Assembly (NCBI GenBank): GCA_016718345.1
Contig: JADKDN010000019.1
Span: 1-22,002 of the forward strand
Source of the DNA: Flavobacterium sp.
GTDB taxonomy: Bacteria > Bacteroidota > Bacteroidia > Flavobacteriales > Flavobacteriaceae
Length of the DNA: 22,002 nt
Reading direction: 5' to 3'
Positions 17,701-22,002 of the stretch are shown here, one piece after another. Under the pieces are notes generated by a model, which was not told the DNA's origin, ran no database searches, and saw only the letters and a list, made by a program, of their open reading frames with translations. Each line of letters begins with the position of its first letter. The stretch's first letter is position 1. Both the position numbers and the translations under genes were made by a program.

Positions 17701-18648
17701 ATGAATACCAAAAAAGACATACTACAATTTGAATTCAAAGGATCAAAATATGCAAACCGCAGAGTTTGTAGAATTATTGGCAGTGCCTTCGGCACAAGCC
17801 AAAAATCCTTTATTTGATATAATCGTTGAAGACAAAATCAACATTCAAAACTATTGCAATGCTTTAATTGCAAAAATTCTAGAACTCAAACAATCCCAAT
17901 TTCCTGCATTTATCGATTATCAATTCAACCAGGTGAAGAACCCGGAAATATGGATATGTAAACTCGAAAAATTATTAGCCAATAATGAAGCCTTTTTCAG
18001 TTCCAAAACAGCTATGAGTAGATACAATAAATTGTACTTTTAATCGAGAAAAAACGAACAGAGCTGCAATCTTTGAGAGTAAAAGAACCAGTTGCAAAAA
18101 CTCCAAAAAATTCATTAATGCCGAAAGTGAAGACCGATATTTTTCATTTTATGAGATAAAAAAGCACTTAGAAAAAATCAATGATGACAATAAAAAATAT
18201 TGTTATTGACTAAAGAAATGTTTGAATACCAACAAGCTAATATTGAATTTATCAATCAAAAACACCGTTTTATGATGAACAATGCACCAAAGAAATAGAA
18301 TATTTATGCCTTACAAAAAATACAAAGCTGAATTGAAGAAGATCAAAACAAAAATTAAGCATCCCAAATCCAAACAAAACTTAAAATTCAATGGAAATCT
18401 AAACCAATTAGTAGATATGTTTTACCAACAAATCGCGAACTTTTTAATAAATGGCAAACCTTATATTGACGAAAACACAAACGATATAGCAGATTGGATT
18501 GTAAATTCATCTTGAAAAGGAGGGTAAAGAAATAAGTCCCCTAACAGTCAAAACAATCCTAAGAACCTTCCAAAGAGGATAAAACGTCCGAAATTCCAAA
18601 AAAGACTTGAACATCGACAAATCGCTTAAAACAAAATTAGTCCCATAA
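17701..18648 (+). CDS. Element-borne protein resembling the RteC C-terminus (several frameshifts)
   Basis: About 315 residues when read across breaks, from MNTKKDILQFEFK to 'DLNIDKSLKTKLVP' with TAA at 18646-18648. Visible parts: 'MQTAEFVELLAVPSAQAKNPLFDIIVEDK', a helical middle with 'WICKLEKLLANNEAFFSS', and a C-terminal domain 'LKFNGNLNQLVDMFYQQIANFLINGKPYIDENTNDIADWIVNS' continuing 'EKEGKEISPLTVKTIL'. The last block resembles the C-terminal domain of RteC-like regulators of Bacteroidota conjugative transposons, where a short motif is followed by a winged-helix-like segment; the likeness is by eye and moderate. Breaks near 17745, 18040, 18110, 18205, 18265, 18300, 18505 and 18590. Sits between integrase and HTH genes, where excision regulators are often found. 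Otherwise uncharacterised. Confidence 0.5.
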
Positions 18649-18719
18649 GACCAAGTGGGGACTAAAAGACTTTTTTACTACTTCTCCATTTGCACCATAA
18701 CAATTTAAAACTTTTAAAA

Positions 18720-19001
18720 ATGGATGCAATTATCTTCACAAAAGACCAGTTCACAGATCTAATGACAAAATTAGACACAATTCAATCCCAACTTTCTATC
18801 AAGGCAGACCCAAAGAAGGAAACCTTTTTAGACAATCAAGAATTCCTTTTACTGATGAAAATTTCAAAACGTACAGCTCAAACCTGGAGAGACGAAGGCA
18901 AAATTTCATTCAGTCAAGTAGGAAACAAAATCTACTACAAACTTTCCGATGTTGAAAAGCTCCTTACGGAGCATTACAACAAATCTTTTAAAGGAAGATA
19001 G
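18720..19001 (+). CDS. HTH_17 (MerR/excisionase-type) DNA-binding protein
   Basis: A 93-residue intact protein starting at the ATG at 18720 (MDAIIFTKDQFTDLMTKLDTI); an upstream ATG at 18690 would add ten residues from leader sequence. An N-terminal helix is followed by the HTH_17 domain: 'FLDNQEFLLLMKISKRTAQTWRDEGKISFSQVGNKIYYKLSDVEKLL', in which 'SKRTAQTWRDEG' is the recognition helix and 'QVGNKIYY' the wing. Such proteins act as excisionases or repressors in Bacteroidota elements. It ends two bases before the Cys-rich mini-ORF, in a run with the primase-helicase gene. Confidence 0.85.
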   Translation: MDAIIFTKDQFTDLMTKLDTIQSQLSIKADPKKETFLDNQEFLLLMKISKRTAQTWRDEGKISFSQVGNKIYYKLSDVEKLLTEHYNKSFKGR

Positions 19002-19002
19002 T

Positions 19003-19095
19003 ATGAGCAGCTGCAACGGAACTTGTGAGTTTTGCGATTGCAAAACTCACAAAAACGAGAACCAACAACTGCCTCCAAACAACTATCAACTTTAA
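19003..19095 (+). CDS. 30-residue cysteine-rich mini-protein
   Basis: ATG at 19003, TAA at 19093-19095, two bases after the HTH stop and three before the primase-helicase ATG, so it is neatly packed between them. The protein begins MSSCNGTCEFCDCKTHKN; four cysteines within eleven residues (C-x3-C-x2-C-x-C) plus a histidine could hold a zinc ion. The rest is Asn/Gln/Pro-rich. Most of the cysteine cluster is encoded by a perfect 13-bp hairpin (19023-19052). Its position and tight packing support a real gene, but I recognise no family and the hairpin could itself be the functional element. Confidence 0.5.
   Translation: MSSCNGTCEFCDCKTHKNENQQLPPNNYQL
19023..19052 (+). promoter_or_regulatory. 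Perfect 13-bp hairpin inside the mini-ORF
   Basis: TTGTGAGTTTTGC (19023-19035), loop GATT, then GCAAAACTCACAA (19040-19052): 13 paired bases and a 4-base loop. It is followed by A and not T on the plus strand, so it is not an intrinsic terminator in the gene direction. Lies about 47 bp upstream of the primase-helicase start; could slow translation or transcription, or be a replication or protein site. Confidence 0.6.
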
Positions 19096-19098
19096 ACT

Positions 19099-21181
19099 AT
19101 GGTAACAATTTTCAAGAATTTCAACGAAGTTGTTGAACACAAAACAATTTCAACAATTTTAGAAGAAATCAAAACAGGAAAGTACCGACCGGGCATAATT
19201 TACTTGCGAAAATCACTTGCCGAAAACAAAACAGAAGCCTACAATAAAGCCAAAAAATCACTTCCAGCATTCACACCTTCGGGAAAGTTTGTTGGAGGTC
19301 GAAAATTGGAATTCCTAGCGAATTATTCAAGTTGTATCATTCTGGACATCGACAAATTAAGTACAAACGATTTGCAAAATGCAAAGCATTTAGCCAATCA
19401 AAGTGAATTTACTTATGCCAGTTTCATAAGTCCATCAGGAAACGGATTAAAAATTCTAGTTAAAATAAATTCACAAAAACCGAACATAAAGAAACGTTCC
19501 TAAAGGTTCAAGCTCTTTATGAGGATATTTTAAAATTAGAAATAGACAAATCGGGCAAAGATTTAACGAGGTTATGCTTTTTATTCTTATGGGATGAAAA
19601 TTTATTACAACGAAAACGCAAAATATTTAGTGTTACAGAACAAGAAAAAGAACCTAAAGCTAACATCGAGAGGGAGTTTAAAAGACCAGAGCCAACAATT
19701 GTTATTAATAGCGATGCAATCTACAACCATTGCGTAAATTTTACCGAAAAAAAAGTGCAATTTGTGAATGGTAGTCGCAACGTATTTGTACATCAATTAG
19801 CCTGTAACCTAAACCGAAAAGGAGTTGCATTAAACGATGCTTTGGGATATATTTTAACCGATTTTGGCTATGATGAAAAAGAAGTAACACAAGCTGTCAA
19901 TAGTGCTTACGGAAACATTCACGAGTTTGGTAAAAATGAGAAATATGAAGCTCCTAAAAATCCAACATCAAAAACACAAAAACCAACAACTATTTTAGAT
20001 GATGAAGACGACGAAGACAAACCAAAACCAACCCAAATTGACCGTTTAGAACTGTTTTTATCAACAAGATATGTATTTCGGCATAATATCGTTTCAGGGA
20101 AGTTAGAGTTTCAGTATTTCGGTAAAAAGAAGTGGAATGTAATGAATGATTTTATAGAAAATTCAATGCTTCGAGAATGTTTAAAAGGTCGAATTAAAAC
20201 AAACTTATCATCATTACGAAACTTGCTTTATTCTGATTTTTGTGTGCTGTTCAATCCATTTGAAGATTACTTTTTCAATTTACCTTCTTATGATGAAAAG
20301 ACCGATTATATTACAGAATTAGCCAACACAATCACAACAAAACAAGACCTTTGGCAGCAATGTTTCAAAAAATGGTTAGTCGCAATGGTTGGTTGTGTAC
20401 TCGATGATAAAGTAATTAATCACACGGTTATTGTCTTTAGTGGCAAACAAGGATTAGGAAAAACAACGTGGGTTGAAAAGCTTGTTCCAAAACCTTTGAA
20501 AGAATATCTATTTTCAGGAACCATAAACCCAAACAACAAAGATACATTGGTGCAGCTTTCGGAATGTATGTTAATCAACTTGGACGAATTAGAAAACCTA
20601 AACCGTTCTGAAATTGGATCACTCAAAGAAATCATAACGAAAACCCAAATCAGAATGAGAAAAGCCTACGGACACAACAACGAAACAATGCCAAGACGGG
20701 CATCATTTGCCGGAAGTGTCAATACAGCACAGTTCTTAAACGATAGTACAGGAAGCAGAAGGTTTCTTTGTTTTGAGTTGGAAGGCATAAAATACCAGCA
20801 CAATGTAGATATTAATATGGCATTTTCACAAGCGTTGTTTCTTTTCAAAAGTGGTTTTAGATTTTGGTTTGACCAGGAAGAAATTAAAGCAATTTCAGCA
20901 AATAACGAACAATACCAATTACACAGTCCAGAAGAAGAATTGCTTTTAACGTGGTTTGAACCTTGCGAAAGAGAAAAGCAATATTTTTTAAATGCTTCTC
21001 AAATAGCAGCTAAATTAGCTGAAAGAGCAAAAATAAACTTGAATGATGGCAACAATAAACAAATTAGGCAAAGCATTAAAAAACACAACTTTCTAGATTA
21101 AAAAAGAAAGGAATAGCAGTGTACGCTTTAATAGAAAACACTTGGGAAGAAGTGATACAGAACAAAGTAGTCGAAGATTAA
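19099..21181 (+). CDS. Primase-helicase: BT4734-like N-terminal domain + VapE domain (frameshifted)
   Basis: Element replication protein of about 690 residues. The N-terminal BT4734/VirE_N domain (PF08800) reads 'YRPGIIYLRKSLAENKTEAYNKAKKSL', 'CIILDIDKLS' and 'FISPSGNGLKILVKI', like archaeo-eukaryotic primase folds. A linker ('DDEDDEDKPKPTQIDRLE') leads to the VapE domain (PF05272): Walker A 'GKQGLGKTTWVEKL', Walker B 'CMLINLDELENL', and the arginine-finger segment 'STGSRRFLCFEL'. This is an AAA+/SF3-like helicase as in phage and satellite primase-helicases. Breaks near 19485 and 19590-19620, and at about 21097; the natural end 'KKKGIAVYALIENTWEEVIQNKVVED' stops at 21179-21181. With its own integrase this suggests a satellite-like or plasmid-derived integrative element. 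Confidence 0.83.
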
Positions 21182-21571
21182 CTAAAAATCAAATTTAATC
21201 AGTGACTAAGGTTTCATTTCTCCTTTTTCTATTTGTTTCTAATTTACATCATTTTCATAGGGTAGGCAGGGTAACCCAAAAACACAACAAACATTTTATT
21301 TTTTTTTCTTTTCAAACAATCGGGTAACATAAGACCATATCAATGCAAAATAATAAAGTAGCAGTTCATTTTGCTCTAAAAAGCCACTTAAATCCGTTTT
21401 TTATTTTATAAAAAAATAAAATCTTTTATCCCAAATTACCTTACCCTCCTTGCCTTTTTAATATTAAATACATTTGAAGTTGTTTTTTTCATAGAATAAT
21501 TTTTTTGTTAATATTATGTTCATTATATTTGAACATTCATTGTCAATGAACATTAATAAATATTGAACACT
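21182..21571. other. AT-rich intergenic region with GGGTAA words
   Basis: No convincing gene. GGGTAGGCAGGGTAACCC (21260-21277), GGGTAAC (21322-21328) and TTACCTTACCCTCC (21436-21449) share GGGTAA words in both orientations, in an otherwise T-rich stretch. An AT-only hairpin TTTTATTTT/AAAATAAAA spans 21399-21421. A 22-codon ORF from 21342 is too short to claim. The region could contain an origin, transfer or termination site of the element. Confidence 0.4.
21516..21569. promoter_or_regulatory. TGAACA repeat array before the second AbiEi gene
   Basis: TGAACA occurs at 21530, 21547 and 21564, exactly 17 bp apart. The first copy also forms an inverted repeat ATGTTCA-N7-TGAACAT (21516-21536), and TTCATTG-T-CAATGAA (21536-21550) is a perfect palindrome over the second copy. 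The array ends three bases before the start codon, which fits operators for an autorepressing antitoxin; iterons are the alternative. Confidence 0.6.
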
Positions 21572-22002
21572 ATGTATAAGGATAATGATTTTATACCACG
21601 AAGCCTTCTCTAATTTACAAGAACTTATAAAGTCTGAAATTACTATTGATAGTAACAAGAAAGCCTTATGACGCTGTTATACAAATCAATGATCAAACGT
21701 TTTATTGTATAGCTAAGAAAACACTTGAAATTCTAATTTGAGCATAATAATTAATCAAATAAATGAATTTAGGAATTCAATAATAAACAATAAAAACACA
21801 CTTTTGTTGGTGAATATATAGCAAAAGATGTCGCAGATTCATTAATTGAAAACAAAATCAATTATTTAGATGTAGCGAAATTGTTATATAAACACAAAAG
21901 ATTTAAAGATAATTATTGAAGGAAAAAACATATCAAACCTAAAATGTTAGTAAGCTAGAGTATTTCAAGAAGCTGGTTTGAAATTGATATTATTGTTAAT
22001 TA
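21572..22002 (+). CDS. AbiEi_2-type (PF09952-like) type IV antitoxin, partial and frameshifted
   Basis: Front part of an AbiEi-family transcriptional regulator/antitoxin, cut by the window end. Read across many breaks it gives 'NLQELIKSEITIDSN', 'DAVIQINDQTFYCIAKKTLEI', 'LSIIINQINEFRNSIINN', 'IAKDVADSLIENKINYLDVA', 'NCYINTKDLKIIIEGKNIS' and 'RVFQEAGLKLILLLI'. The order 'nxINYLDvAGNxYI' followed by 'GxK' and 'TGLKxxF'-like helix is characteristic of the AbiEi_2 family; its HTH is placed after this point in family members. No relation in sequence to the AbiEi at 872-1590. At least six one-base indels in 430 bp make this the worst stretch of the window. The toxin partner should follow beyond 22002. 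Probable cargo of the integrative element. Confidence 0.62.

Noticed and set aside
19023..19052. Intrinsic terminator between HTH and primase-helicase genes
   Set aside because: The stem is strong but is followed by A and not by a T-tract in the gene direction, and lies within tightly packed genes.
21342..21410. 22-codon ORF (MQNNKVAVHFALKSHLNPFF...)
   Set aside because: Very short, no clear start signal, no recognisable family; kept only as part of the intergenic description.

Overview
The window reads as Bacteroidota DNA, most likely Flavobacterium or a close relative. It is AT-rich, several genes carry TAnnTTTG-type -7 promoter elements, Shine-Dalgarno sites are weak or absent, and the gene families are flavobacterial (BatA-domain vWA protein, GlgA of the TIGR02149 type, BT4734/VapE replication protein). 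Nearly every long gene is broken by one-base gains or losses, often in homopolymers, including genes expected to be essential or conserved. I read this mainly as sequencing or assembly error, so gene extents below are reconstructed across the breaks.

Layout. (1) 1-675: a conserved protein of unknown function. (2) 672-4563: a small defence-type cluster. It holds two near-identical inverted-repeat operators, an AbiE-type type IV toxin-antitoxin pair (AbiEi-like antitoxin, AbiEii nucleotidyltransferase toxin) and, 12 bp further on, a DNA methyltransferase cut off by an IS3-family element (3052-4563). On the far side of the IS lies the tail of a rhodanese gene, cut at its catalytic cysteine codon. 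(3) 4814-15858: core-type genes: a TPR lipoprotein, a Crp/Fnr regulator with a perfect FNR-type palindrome just downstream in front of a VOC-family gene, glycogen synthase, a DEAD-box RNA helicase, a lactonase-type beta-propeller protein (minus strand), then a compact run of BatA/vWA protein, catalytically degenerate dihydroorotase, DUF4870-like membrane protein and a carboxylesterase. (4) 15859-22002: the left part of an integrative element: repeat-rich leader, tyrosine recombinase, a RteC-C-terminus-like protein, HTH_17 DNA-binding protein, a 30-residue cysteine-rich ORF with a 13-bp hairpin, a primase-helicase (BT4734 N-terminal domain plus VapE), and a second, unrelated AbiEi-type antitoxin (AbiEi_2/PF09952-like) behind a periodic TGAACA operator. 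The right end of the element lies outside the window.

How the parts fit. The window holds two separate AbiE-like loci, one next to a DNA methyltransferase and one as apparent cargo of a satellite-like integrative element (integrase + excision/regulatory proteins + its own primase-helicase). The least explained signals are the duplicated 41-bp operators of the first AbiE locus, the 17-bp-period TGAACA array before the second AbiEi gene, the hairpin-coding Cys-rich mini-ORF, and the FNR-type site about 41 bp upstream of a predicted start site.
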